Source: Sarcocystis neurona
Lineage: Eukaryota; Apicomplexa; Conoidasida; Eucoccidiorida; Sarcocystidae
NCBI GenBank assembly: GCA_000727475.1
Contig: KL647294.1
Coordinates: forward strand, 3,431,452-3,495,451
Reading direction: 5' to 3'
DNA length: 64,000 nucleotides
Every line of letters starts with the position of its first letter. Positions within the stretch are counted from its first letter, which is position 1. Under the pieces are notes generated by a model, which was not told the origin of the DNA, did not search any database, and saw nothing but the letters and a program-made list of their open reading frames with translations. Both the position numbers and the translations under genes were made by a program. Of this stretch, positions 38,308-50,276 are shown piece by piece.

Positions 38308-41300
38308 TCAGTAGCTCACATAAAGGTTGAACCGCCGACGAGTTTTCTCCGGTTCGCGCGCGACCTGTTCGAAAAGATCGTGAGTCCACTTGGAATTCTC
38401 TTTCCGATCTGGACAGGCAGCGCAAAAGGATAAAGTTGTGGATGCACGTACCCTTTACCCGTTTATAAATACAGTTGTCCTCTCCACGCGTCCCATGAGT
38501 CACAGAAATAAAACGTCTGCTGGAGCACACTATGGAGGGGAGATGCTGTACTTGCTCTACGTAACAGTCACACCATGATATACCAGCTGCGCGTCGAGTG
38601 ACAGATGTCTGGGGTACATTCATCCTGATATATTTTCTCCTAGATAGGAAGACAGAGAAACAGACACACACACACACGTATGCAAATATGTACCTAGATC
38701 TCCTATGTAAGTAGGCAGTTAAGTAAAAGCACTGTAATGTAGCAGACACCTGTGTAGGGACAGCTCCTACAAGTAATAAATTTCCTCTTATTGTACGTTC
38801 CAAGGACTTACGTAGCTCCTTTGTAACTCCGAACTTCGAGGACGCTGCGTCCCGAAGAGGTGGCCGTCCGCCCTACATGCATGAACAGCATTCAAGATCG
38901 TCACGTAAACGGATATAATTGGTCAGTATGGAAGAGAGAAAAGGCACCTAGACATTTTCGCCATACGTGACCTAAAAACGGTCAAAGCCATCTACTTCAC
39001 ATTATGTGTGGTTGATGTTTTTACGGATACACGGAGACGGGTTGAAGAGAGGTATATAGCAACGTTTACCGTAATGGAAACTCACGCTACGTTCGTGTGT
39101 GGAGGTAGGCAGATAATGGCTAAAAACGAAATAAGAAGTGCATCCTCAGCGTAACGTGCTCTGGAAGACGGTGCGTCTGAGCTACCTTAAGAAACAAGAC
39201 CAGCCCACGCTGCTTGTAGATAGATAATGAAGAGCAGCTGCACGTAGGAAGTATAGATACGACTGTGGCGAATGTGGTTGCTGCTGGCTCCGCAATCAAG
39301 CCAAACTGATAGAGATATTCCGAAGCACCGTCCCTACATCTTGCTGTAGTGAAACGGGGAATGCAGCCCGCTTGAAACTGTCAACGGCAGGAATATTTCC
39401 CTCTGCGGTACACATTCACGGAAAACTCTGTTCTGGCCACACGATGCACATATTCGTTGCAACTCAGCAGTGGTGACGAACTCCTTATTACGTGATTCGT
39501 TTTCTTCCTTGCAGGCGTCGCACTCTACACGTTTTTCACGATTCTCTTGCGTCTGCTTCCTGCAGATCCGTGGACACGCGCTTTACGTCAACATTACTTC
39601 CTTTTTTGTATATGGGTCGAAGTGTAACTCTTCGGCCGTCCACTACACGCCGGGCTTTGACAGATGTGTGGGGAAGTTTCACACTTTGCCGAGCATTACG
39701 CCTAATGGACGCTATATTCCAGTAAAGTAAACGTGGTAAGCATGTTGTACAAATATCGGAGCATACACAAAGTCGAGGTGGACGTTGTTAGGTGCATACA
39801 GGTGTATTCAACGTATTCGGTGCTGTCAATCAATCGCTAGGTTTATGCTGTTATATTTACATGTGTATCTGTCACAGGCGTAAACACTAGTATGCAAGCT
39901 TGAAAAGGTATTTGTACAACACGGGAAAACACCAGTCTAGAGCGCTGTCCATTCTTCTAATAAGCGTCACAGGGCTTTTCTGAATAACGCCGTTACACAC
40001 GGAGATCCTTTTCACTTGTCTCGTGCGCTAGTGATTAACACAGGATCCGTCGCCACACACGCGTCAATTTAAACCCGTGAGCTCTGTTCCCCTCGTGAGC
40101 CGTCTGAGAAGGTGCCTACCGCTCGCGGTAATGTAGACGAAACAACCGGAGGTGCTGGGAAAAAGCTCCTGTTGTTTTTCCTCACGTGCTGGTGTTGGTA
40201 GTGCTGCTGTTGCTGCGGCTGCGCGACACGGGGGCCGGCTAGGGGCGCACCGGCAAACAGTGGAGCCGGCGCACCGTTTTGTGCACCGTATCGACCCCGG
40301 AATGAAACAGCAGCAGCGGGTCTCTCCCTCAGCAGCATAACGGCAGTCTCCCCTCTTCGAATTCTAACATCAACTGCAGCAGCCAAGCCATGCGGAGAAA
40401 ACGGGCGAGCTGCGACAGCAGCACGAGGAGACGCAGCAGCATCACGCGAATCAGAAGAAACGGCCGCTGCATGGTGCGGAAAAGAAGCAGGATAGGCAGC
40501 AGGAGGGACGTGTACAATGCGGTGGCGGTCGCCTCTGTTAAACGCAGCAGACGACGTAGGAGCACACGGGCCCGGAGAGAGATCTCTTGAAGGTGAATAG
40601 GGTCGAGACGGGGAGTAGTTGTGACGTAATGAGGACAAAGAGGAGGAAGACGAGGAATAAGGAACGGGATAAGGACGGCGTGGATGTTTGAAGAACGGTG
40701 TTTGTTTCTGGGATTCAGGAGAGCCGTAGGGGGCAGGCAGCCGACACCATACGCGTCTTCTTGCTTCTCCCCCTCCTCTTTCCCTTGTCTCTTCCTCTAC
40801 ATCTCTTACTCGCCTCCGTGGCATCCCTTCCGCCCCTCCACGAAACCCCTCTCCACTGCCGCTGGTGCCACTCGCGCTGCCGCTCCTGATGCTACTCTTC
40901 ACGCTGCTGACGTTGGCGGCCGTCGTAACGACACGCCACGAAGCATGGGAAGAACGTTGCAACACGCTGCTGCTGCTGCTATTCGTAAACCTTTCCTGGT
41001 CAGCTTCCACATATGTCTGCTGTTGCTGTTCTTCTTCGTCTGCACGAACACCAGCAGCCGCAGAAACGCGACTGTCTCTTCTAAGAGGAAAAGTGCGTCC
41101 CCTTTCAAGAGCAACAACTGAATCATGAGGGCAAGAAGCTTCTGCCGTTATAGTTGTCTCTTCTCCTGTTGCACGCGTATCAGCACCTCCACCGTCAACA
41201 ACCCCCGAAAAAACGCCTGTTGCTGCTGCTTCTTCTGCGTGGCTTCTGTCGCCTCCTTCCTGCTGCGCCACTGCTTCTGCATCTGCTCCTGTTGCTCCTT

Positions 41301-44300
41301 CTCCTGGTGATGCAGCTCCTTCTGCTGCTGTCGCTTCTGCTGTTTCGGCTTGCGCTGTTGCCGGTGAACGAGTAGAAGCAACTCGAGCAGCACTGCTCAC
41401 ATCTGCTGCTGTAGCGGCTCCCGCTGCTTCTTCGTGTAACTGCATCGTCTCTGGAGCTATCGCTCTCTCGTTGTTGAAATGGGATCTTCGGTCAGCACCA
41501 ACAGAGAAACCAGCGCCCCTCTGTGCCCGTACTGCTGCTGTTCGACAAACAGGAGACAGGGAAACAGCAGATATTCTGCTGTCTTCTGCTTCTTGCTCAC
41601 TTTTTGCTGCTGTGTCCGGTGTTGCAGGCCCATCTCCGCTCCCATCGTCTGCATCTGCAGCACGCCGCCGCGCAGCCAAATAAGAAGAATCTCCTGCTGC
41701 TCTTTTTTCGTGGTCCTTCCCTGCCGCTGTGTCTGTTCCGCCAAATCCTGGTGGTTCTCCATCCGTTTCGCGCCCTGGCGCTGCCACTGTTTCGCCCTCT
41801 GCTCTACGCTGCGCTGCCACTCTGTTTTCTTCTCCTCCCGTTGAGTGACCTTCTGTCGTCACTCCTGGTGGTTCTGCTTCCCCCTGGCTCCCTCCTGCTC
41901 CCTCCTTCCGTGCGATTGTTTCTCCCCCTCTTCCCTCTGTCCTCTCTGCCATTCCTTTTTCTCTTCCTGCAGCTGCTGGGTCTTCACCTTCTTGTCCTGC
42001 TGCTGCTTGGTGCGTCCCGTGTGTTAGGGCTGCTGCTGCTGCCGCTTCGTCCTCTCTTTCTGCCGGTGCTGTTGCCGCTTCCTCTCCGTCCTGCTGCAGC
42101 AGACCATCCCTCTCCTTTTGCTCTTCCTGCATGCAATTCCACGCTCTCTCTTGGTGCTGCGTGCCCGCCGCTGCAGTTCTATCTTTTGAAGTCGTCGCTT
42201 TCACCTGCTGGTGTTCTTCACATTCACCAGAAACACGGCCAACAGTGCACAACTCTTCCGATTCTGCTGCTCCCTCCCCCCTCTTCGCAAAAAAAATTCC
42301 TTGTTGCTGCTTTTCCTCTCCCTGACGTTGCTCCTCTTCCTCCTTGCCTTTTCCTTCTCTTTTGCTCACTTCCCCCTCTGCATCCGTCCTCCTTCCCAAA
42401 ATCGGTGTCTCTGCACTGGCCTCTCTTCTCTGCGCTGCACCTTTCTCCGATGGGCTTCTTTTACGTTTCAACTGTCGCTGCTGATCTTCGTCCCCTGCTG
42501 CTGCAAATCCAGCTCCAGAGCGAGAAGGGAGGCAGGTGTCTTTTCCACTTCTCTGCGGCTGCTGCCGCTCTGTTGCATCAGCGTGCTCCCGCTGCCGCTG
42601 CGTCTGGTCCTCCTGCTGACGCTGCTGGTGTCCCTCTTGCTGCTGGTGAAAATGTTTGTTGCTTTCCTCTTCACTCACGGTTTTTGCGGTCTTCATGTGA
42701 TTTTCGGGCCCTTCCACGTTTCTATTCTCTCCCCGTGGCTGTGCGGCATCCTTTCTCCTTGCTTCTTTCTGTTCTGTAAGCCTGTGTGCTGCAGGACGCG
42801 CATCTTCTCCTGCTTCATCTTTGTATCTTTCTGTCCCATACAAGCTTGAAGAGCCACCCACTCTTGGAGCAGCAGGAGCGTTGGATCGCAAAAAGGACGC
42901 TCTACTGCCAATAGTGGCTGCTGGTGCATGGAGTCGCTGCTTTTTTAGGGAGCCTTCTTCGTCGCCCTCAAAACTTCGTCGTCTCCTTTCGTACCCTGGC
43001 GTGCGACTGTCCCGCAACTCTGCCGTTGCTCCTTTTCCTGCTGCACCTGTCGGTGCTTCCTCGTTCCGCCCTCCTCGTCCGCCTCTCCTTCCTCCTGGTG
43101 CTGTCACCTCTTCTGCTGCACCGCCTCCTCCCCTTTCTGGTCGTGTTCGTCTCCCAGTGCTACGGTCGCGCTCACCACTTCTGCTGCAGCGTGAGTGTTG
43201 ACGACTCCTTCGCCTGTTTCGTCTCTCTTCGTCCTCCTCCTGTCTTCCTTCTGCATGCGAGAACGGTGACACCCGTCTCCACCTCCCTGTCTCGCATGCA
43301 CTGTTTCGGCGGCCCATATCGTCCCGTGAAGCGCCCGCGCTGCTATATCTTCTGCCACTACTGCTGCTGCTACTGTTCTTTCCATACCTGCCGCTGCTGT
43401 AGTCACGATATCTAGCGCTGTTGTTGCTCTCGCCATACCCGCTGGTGCTTCTGGTCGGCATCCCGTGCTTGCCGCCGCTTTGCTCAAGTCTGCTACTGCT
43501 GCCCTTCTCCCCGTGAACGCTGCTTTCGCTACCCGCGTACCGTCTGAGCCCCCCCTCCTCTCTGGTGCTGCCGGTGCCCCCGAATCTGCTGCTGCTACTG
43601 TCTCCGTATCTCGTGGTGCTGCTATCCTCACCTCTCGCACTGCGGCTGCTGCTGTCCTCATACTTTCTGCTCCTGTCGTATTTACTGCTCTTGGAGTCGT
43701 TTTTGTCGTACCTTCCGCTGCCGCTGCTTTCATACCTCTTGCTGCTGCCGTTGTCGTATCGGTTTGTGGTGGTGTCGTATCTGCCGCTGCTGCTGCTGCC
43801 ATCGTATCTGCTGCTGTTGTAGTCTCCTCCTCGTTCCCTATCTTTACGGTGGTAAAATGCACCCCCGGAGTCCTGTCTGTCGTATCTGCCGCTAGTCTGT
43901 CCAGAAAAGCGGCGTCTGCTGCCTTCCGCCTCCTGCTGCAGGTGCTTCTTCTTCCTTCTCTCTTTCATCTCTTCAGCAGCGTGATCCCCCTGCGGCCCCA
44001 GTGGCGACGCCTGTCGTTTGTATTCTGCTTTGCCTGTTACCTTCGAGCCTCCGCGAGAGCGAAAAGACACTTTTCCTCCCTCAGTCGCATGCGCTCGACT
44101 TGCTTCTTCTGCTGCTGCTGTACTGCTGCGACCCTTTCGTCTCCGCTCTCTCGAACCGCTGCTGCTGCTCAACCCTCTCTCCCTTCGACCACGACTGCCT
44201 GAAAGACAAGGAGCCGCAGCAACAGACCTGTCCCCCTTCCTTGCCCTTCTGCTGCTGCTACTACTGCTGCTGCTGTTTTCGTTGCTTCTGCAGCAGTTGC

Positions 44301-44394
44301 TCTTGTTTCTTCTGCTGTTGCGGTTCTCTTCTCGTGGAAAAGAAGAAGACGGGGAAAAGGAGCGGCTCCGGCACCTGCGCCTTGCACCAGCCAT
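38308..44394 (-). CDS. giant Arg/Ser-rich nuclear-type protein (about 1530 residues) with C-terminal Trp-x-His-Asp motif
   Basis: Minus-strand exons are 44394-40120, 39979-39933, 39701-39587, 38872-38812 and 38408-38308, with phases 0, 2, 0, 1 agreeing at every join. Exon 1 alone codes 1425 residues. It opens with an Arg/Ser block (MAGARRRCRSRSFSPSSSF), then many Ser/Arg/Tyr repeats such as YDGSSSSGRYD and SSKRYESSGSGRYD. Next come long Glu/Arg/Gln-rich and Ala-rich tracts, and a Pro/Tyr-rich region. The four small exons code a compact basic tail: KSPVTLIRRMDSALDW, then RQSVKLPHTSVKARRVVDG, then SSKFGVTKELHRKENSKWTH followed by DLFEQ, and the end RRRFNLYVSY. The KWTHDLF element resembles the WxHD motif of mRNA-packaging proteins and the KWxHDxF of THRAP3/BCLAF1/CASC3-like proteins, from memory. 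A role in splicing or mRNP assembly is inferred. The open frame upstream of 44394 lacks an ATG. Confidence 0.8.
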
Positions 44395-44827
44395 CGCGGA
44401 GAACGGACAGCAGCAACACTTCGTGAAATCTCGAAAGAACACTGGGCAGGAGACGCGCAGGAGGACGAGCAAGACGCAGAAGCTATGAAAACGAAGGAAG
44501 AAAGAAGACACGTTCGACGAAGGAAAATGGGCGTCAGTTCGGGAAAAGACACCAACGTAGAAAACAATCCTTCAAGGAAAAAGGTGACACAGATATCAGT
44601 AGACAAAGGAAAGGCTCCGATTGCAGGGGACGAAGAAGACTAAGGAGATTCTGCTTTAGCCCGAAAAGAGACGAGGAAGCAGTAGGTAAATACCTAAGAA
44701 AAAAAAAATCCAGGGACGAGAGGACAACCAACGCACGCGTCAAAGAACTTGACACCACGAGGAGAAAATCAAAGAGGTGCACGCGTAGAAGGGCAGAAAA
44801 GATGTGCTTGCCGAGAGAAAAGGGTTC
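44395..44827. promoter_or_regulatory. shared intergenic region between two divergent genes
   Basis: The 433 bp between the start codons of the minus-strand Arg/Ser-rich gene and the plus-strand small gene must contain both upstream regions. No specific element is identified; the frame on the minus strand stays open for a further 117 bases without an ATG. Confidence 0.5.
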
Positions 44828-45996
44828 ATGTTTTCAGCATCCGACCTCACTTTTTCAAGTGAGAGCGGTTTAGACAAAAAACAAATGAGTTCTATCGCTG
44901 CGGGAGAGGGATTCTACACATTCAGGCAGGAGACGAAGAAACGTGTGTACGTATACATACATACAATTCTTTGTGCTTCACGCATTCGTACACATATATG
45001 TATATATATATATATGCATATATCCTTTGATTCACGCAATGATGTGCACGTATACAGGATATTACTTTAACGGAGGAGTAATGACCGCATCGGTGGTATG
45101 TCTGCAACATATGCACCGCACAGAATCAGGAAAGAAAACCGGGGGCGACTACTGAAATTGAAACGGAAAATCGCCTGGCAGAGAGTAAAATACCAAAACG
45201 TACGTATTTCAAGAAATTTACTTCTGGAGACGCGCAAACGTTTCGTCCGAGCGTACCCGCAGATATATCTACATACATATGTATGTACGTGTAGACGATT
45301 CGATAGAGTCGCGCGTGTGAGGAACACACACAGGTGCACCTATACGTACCTATGTGCGCATGCACAAAAATGCTTGTAGGCACACGTTATTACCTTAGTA
45401 GGTAGACGTCTTTACCTCAGTCGGTATACACCTTTACGAGAACTGAGTGCAGACACGATCCAAATAATTGGTATCAAACCTGCGAATACACACGTGTGTA
45501 TGTATATGTGTATATATCACCACGCACACGCAGTGGCTCGCAGCCTGCTGTCGTAATAAGGCAGGCGATTATCTGCACAGAGCAGGTCTCAATGAGGAAA
45601 AATTGCAGGCTTTAAAAGCAACGAAATCCTGCTTTCTCAGAAAGGAGAAAAAAGGAGGGCGATACGGCTGACAAGCGTATATGTTCTCGCTGAGCATGGT
45701 GGCACAGCTTGATGGAGCGATATCCATCGTGAAGGAAAGTGAGGTTACACGGTGAAAAAATCAAAACTTTCAGCACAAAAGCGAAAAAGAGTTAAAACGG
45801 AGAAACCATCTCTGAGATCACAAGGTGGCATCCTCGGCAGGAAGAGAAGTGGACGGTGGAAAACTGCTTCGAAGCTTTTTCACGAGCAAAACAAGTTCAC
45901 GCTTTAGAAATGCTTCGCACACCAAAGAGAGTGATGGACTTCTGTTTCAAAATTTTATCTGTTCATTCGCCAAAAAAGAAGAAGTCCACGTTCTAA
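44828..45996 (+). CDS. small six-exon gene, about 163 residues, unknown
   Basis: Exons are 44828-44942, 45058-45095, 45124-45199, 45609-45676, 45708-45743 and 45841-45996, with phases 1, 0, 1, 0, 0 agreeing at each join. The start ATG gives MFSASDLTFSSESGLDKKQ; exon 2 adds RYYFNGGVMTASV; exon 3 is Glu-rich (TTEIETENRLAESKIPK); exon 4 is basic (EKRRAIRLTS). The last exon is a helical, basic end (EEKWTVENCFEAFSRAKQVH, then MLRTPKRVMDFCFKILS and a Lys-rich tail). No family is recognised. An alternative cut of exon 5 (GAAA|GTGAGG) would put exon 6 in another frame and run on past 46018, so the last two exons are less certain than the first four. Confidence 0.55.
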
Positions 45997-46209
45997 GGAT
46001 GCTTTGCACAGTAGGGTAAGTTACAACGTGAATAGGACAGAATAAAAAACACGGATTCGGTTGTCACAAAATAGAAATGCCTGCATCCGCGTACGCAGGC
46101 ACACGTATATAGGTACACAGATGAATGTATTCATGGAGACGCCTATGTATACATGCAAATTAGTGAAAGTTTCCTTGTCAGTGCACCACCCAGTAGTCCA
46201 GGAATTTTT

Positions 46210-46440
46210 GGAAAAAGTAAGTTGTGAGATGGGTCGTTCTGGAAATTAAACATTCGAACATCTGTATTTGTTTCAGGAACACAGGTGTCTGGGTAAAAGG
46301 AAGGTGAAAGGTGAGTCGGTTCTGGGAAACAAACGTTCGAACGTATACGTTTGCGTTCACGGACACAGATGTTTGGGAAAAAAGGTGAACGGCAAATCGG
46401 TTCTGAAACAAGAACACTCGAACATCTGGGTTTGATTGGA
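46210..46440. repeat. imperfect 82-bp tandem repeat, nearly three copies
   Basis: The anchor TTCGAAC (or CTCGAAC) recurs at 46253, 46336 and 46417, each set in the frame GGTTCTG...AAACA...TTCGAACATCTG, with spacing of 83 and 81 bp. The copies have diverged by substitutions and small indels. It lies directly upstream of the 46453 reading frame. Confidence 0.85.
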
Positions 46441-46452
46441 GGCTAAACTAGC

Positions 46453-46875
46453 ATGCAGACGTCAACGAACGATGACGAGACCACCACGTTACCCACTTCT
46501 TTGACACTGACTACCACTATAGATGAAACAAGGAAAGTAGCCTCTTTGGCGGAGCCGAATGTCGGGAGGCTTGACGTGAAAAACAGCTCATTCCCATTCT
46601 TCAGTAAAAGACACGAGAGTGAAGAGCGTTTTGCTCTTTTCCCTCCAGTACGCGGTAAGAGCAGGCAGGTTCGCCGAGGACGCAAAGGGTGCAACAACGA
46701 CGACGGAAAGAAACCGGAATTTCGAGGGGTCGTTGAACGGGAAGACCTATACGTGGGGCTTTCAACGTGTAGATGCCAGGGTGAAAACTTGGTAACTTCA
46801 CACAGCGTCAAGGTGGTAAAGACGTTGATTCGCGTACGAAGCGTGGTGCATTATATTCCACGAGGATACAGGTAG
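46453..46875 (+). CDS. possible 140-residue protein or first exon
   Basis: An ATG frame reads Thr-rich at first (TTTLPTSLTLTTTIDETRK), then basic (RGKSRQVRRGRKGCNNDDGK), then CRCQGENLVTSHSVKVVKTL. The stop overlaps a possible donor (TACAG|GTAGAC), so it may continue into a later exon. No family and no neighbouring exon are recognised. It could be a chance frame, as the antisense strand is also open here. Confidence 0.35.
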   Translation: MQTSTNDDETTTLPTSLTLTTTIDETRKVASLAEPNVGRLDVKNSSFPFFSKRHESEERFALFPPVRGKSRQVRRGRKGCNNDDGKKPEFRGVVEREDLYVGLSTCRCQGENLVTSHSVKVVKTLIRVRSVVHYIPRGYR

Positions 46876-47289
46876 ACAGAAAAGTGAAAACGTTCGCCGC
46901 GCTCATCTGGAGAGGCGTTACTGAAGAAGATTTCAAAAGGCATAATGCAAGTAGAGGTGGCGAGTTGCATGTGGAGGGGAGAGACAGGCGACATTGACGA
47001 TGAGTACTTTGCAATGGTGTGTGACAGACTGCATGCACTCCTCAACGCGGAACTCACGATCTCAAAGTAAATACGCACAGAAGCATATTCAGACCACACT
47101 GCGTGGATTTGGTGAGGTGTAGGTAGCGACGAAGCCGCACTGATGACATAATTGGGAAAGCGGTTCCCCACCTCCCTTCACGAAGGCAAGTACCGCAATT
47201 AGGAACGCAACCTTCTCCGTTGTTCAGACTGTCGCCACAGAAAAAAGGCACTACACTACACCGACGCACCAAACGACACGTGGGCTGCT

Positions 47290-47740
47290 GGCACCGCTGC
47301 TGACGCTGCTGCGGCTGTTGCCCCGCGTCGTCTTGCTGGTGCTCGTGCTTCCGTCGTTGTTGCTGCTGCTGCTGCTATTCTCCGTCATGGCTTTGCCGGT
47401 GCTCCTGCTGTTGTTGGCGTTGCTCCTGGTGGGTGAGCCTGCTGATATTGCTGTTATTGTCCGCACTGCTGACGCAGTTACCGCCGCTGCTCCCGCCGAC
47501 ACCGGAGTGCCTCTACGCCGTCGCTGCCAGTGGCATACGTCCTACGGTAGATACGTGTGGTGTTGACACCCTCGCTGCTCGCGTTGCCCACCTAGTTGCA
47601 GCTGCTGTGGTGCTGTTTTTGCCGCCGTGTCACAAGACCACTCGCTGCTGCTGTTGCCGCTACTGTGGCAGCCGCAGGCTGCACGCACCGTTGCTGTCGC
47701 TCCTGCTCCAGCTCGGGCTGGCTTTTGCTCGTGACACTTC
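47290..47740. repeat. CTG/GCT-rich low-complexity tract
   Basis: Long runs of CTG, GCT and TGG triplets leave several frames open on both strands, with products that are almost only Leu, Ala, Cys or Ser. No splice-bounded exon stands out. It may be part of a homopolymer-coding exon on the minus strand or noncoding. Confidence 0.6.
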
Positions 47741-47882
47741 GGATAAGGTGGTGTTGCGAACGATTGGTACTGCAGCGACGACGGCCTAGAAGATGACGTT
47801 ACCGTAAATACGGATAAGGTGGTGTTGCGAACGATTGGTACTGCAGCGACGACGGCCTAGAAGATGACGTTACCGTAAATAC
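47741..47882. repeat. perfect 71-bp tandem duplication
   Basis: Bases 47741-47811 and 47812-47882 are identical, each starting GGATAAGGTGGTGTTGCGAA. Exact identity over 71 bp points to a recent duplication. The period is not a multiple of three. Confidence 0.97.
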
Positions 47883-48629
47883 GGTCAACTACTGATGAAA
47901 AGTTCGCACATAAATACGTGCTTACGGAAGTACACACTCGCCAGTTGGTTCGCGCATGTCCACCCCACCTTCCACCGTGTATACATTTACGTACAATTTC
48001 ATTTTTCTGACAAAGTAATGCATGTACACGCATATCCGTCTATCTCTATCGCCACTTTTACGTGAAAGCATACATACACATACGTACGCATATTGTTGAC
48101 CTCCGTGGTGTGGAGAGGTGTGCACACAGTAGCACATCTATACTGCCACATCAACGCATGCACGTATAGACGTGAGCGGGTGGCCAACGGAACGCGGCGC
48201 TGACTTCTCTCATTAAGTCAAAGCGATAAACTCCGAACGTGGCTGTTGCGTAGGTCCCCTACAAAATACTAGGATGGACAAATATTATGTAGGCATATAT
48301 ATATATGGATAAATATCCGTAGACGCGAGGAAATGCATATATGTGAAGACTTCACATAGACATGTTCAAATAGGAGCGCATACCGCCACAACCGTCGCTA
48401 TTACTTACTATTATTTCACCGATATTCACTAGTCCGATTCTGTCGCTACCACATCGTAGTCTGTCTGAGTGTTTGGCCTCCCTCCTCTATGCGACACGCG
48501 TAAACTTCTGTGTATGCATACACTTAAATATATGTATATGACACACTGGCCTGTTTATTTCAATGTGTATGCGCCCTGTGATGTACATCTCCTTATGTAC
48601 ACGTACCTGGATTAAGTCTACTTGCGCAG
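47883..48629. other. spacer before the 48.6-kb gene
   Basis: No supportable exon. The 5' end of the following gene probably lies here, but no start codon could be joined to its first recognised exon. Confidence 0.4.
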
Positions 48630-48700
48630 GAGCATTTAGCGGTTGACGCAATATATGAGCGAGGTCGCTTCTTCAGATGCATTTACTGCTGTACGCAGTA

Positions 48701-48732
<32 letters not shown>

Positions 48733-50242
48733 CGTATATCAGTATGTTTGTGCAAGCGTGATTCAACCACTTCACAAACGGAAGGCTGCACTTCTCTGCT
48801 TGCAGGTATACAAACCTTAATTTCTGCTTTAGACAGATGTCCAAACAGATGATCACGTTTGTGTGTGTCTTCACACAGCCTTGCATTGCACGCGAACAAA
48901 TCCGCAGCAACGAGTGCCTAAAATAGATGTATATCCGCAGATCGGAGGTATCCGCATCGATACACACATACTTATGACTATGCGCACCGTCTCCCTTGTG
49001 TCCGGGCGGCGTTATGGCTACTTAAAATATATCTATATGCATCTAGACTTGTAAGTTGTGCGACGCATCCGTATACTGTTTACCTACTATGTACGCAGGT
49101 AAGACTTACGTGCACGCAAAAGTAGGTTCACACGTGTCTCCGGACTACCGCATGCGCTGCGTGTAGGCACAGAGTCCAGCGGATGTGCACATTTCTACAG
49201 ACTATGACGAAACAACGCATATATTTACAGGTATATCATCTTTTAACATATATATATATATGCATGGATATACACCCCGGTAGGGGGATATATATATAGG
49301 TGCATCACTGTCGTACCGTCTGCGTGCAGACTTTGTTGTGCTCCAGTGTGGAGGACGGTGCATCTGGCTTAGAAGGCTTGTTCGAAACCGCGATGTTGAA
49401 TAAGGCGCACGATGCTTGCTCTGTCGCCTATCTTCTGTATGTGACTATGCGTCGAGATGTAGACATGTACAGAGTACTTACGCATTACTTGCACAGCTGT
49501 ATGTCTGTACGTTTGAGTTCAAAAAGTGTTTGTAGCTACTCCCCGTAAGTGGACTTGCATACATATTCGCACTGCGAAGTCAGTGCTCGTATATCAGTAT
49601 ACGTGTGTTAAATTTGGAAGTCGGCATACCCTGTAGATGTCTAGCAGCTGCGTTGAGTCCTCATATCCGAACAAATACATGCATTAAAGTAAGGTAATAT
49701 CTTACATGCATGTATGTATATCGTTGAATATTGATACAACAAGAAGACATATATTTATTTATATGTGTAGGTATGAGCTCTCACATTATATACATACATA
49801 CGTAAACGCGGCTCGCGAGTATCGAAACACCCAATCAAAATATGCAGATACAGATCCACACATCCGTAATTTGTTAACGTAATTTAATCAAAGTCAGGGT
49901 GTACGAATAGCTTATATATACATGTGTACGTGTGTGTGTGTGTAGTGGAAGAGAGCCACCTTGTGTGCATTTCGCACGAATCCCTGTAGAAAAGTGGATA
50001 TAGCATGCAGAGCTGTACTTCGTCCCGTGGGTATCTAGATACTTATGCCAACTACCTCGGCACAGAAGGTCCACTTTCGTGCACAGGGATGATAGCAAGC
50101 AGGGCTGTAATAATTCGCGAAGACGCCAATGTGCTCAGTAGCCATATATGACTGCCAGTCCACTAAGAATCACATACAGCTATACGCTAGTCCCATAAAT
50201 ATGGGTAGATGTGTGAGAGTGGATAAGCAGCTTATCTATCTA

Positions 50243-50276
<34 letters not shown>

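Noticed and set aside
41523..42779. 418-codon plus-strand frame rich in Leu, Pro, Ser and Cys
   Set aside because: It is the antisense shadow of the Glu/Arg/Ala-rich first exon of the minus-strand gene; repeated triplets keep it open.
43104..43862. Second long minus-strand frame (Ala/Thr-rich) overlapping the Arg/Ser-rich gene
   Set aside because: It is a shifted frame of the same triplet repeats, with no separate splice borders.
48643..48852. Tyr/Ile-rich short frames around (TA)n and GTATAC repeats, here and elsewhere
   Set aside because: Products such as runs of IYIYIY or HTHTH come directly from dinucleotide repeats and lack any coding sign.
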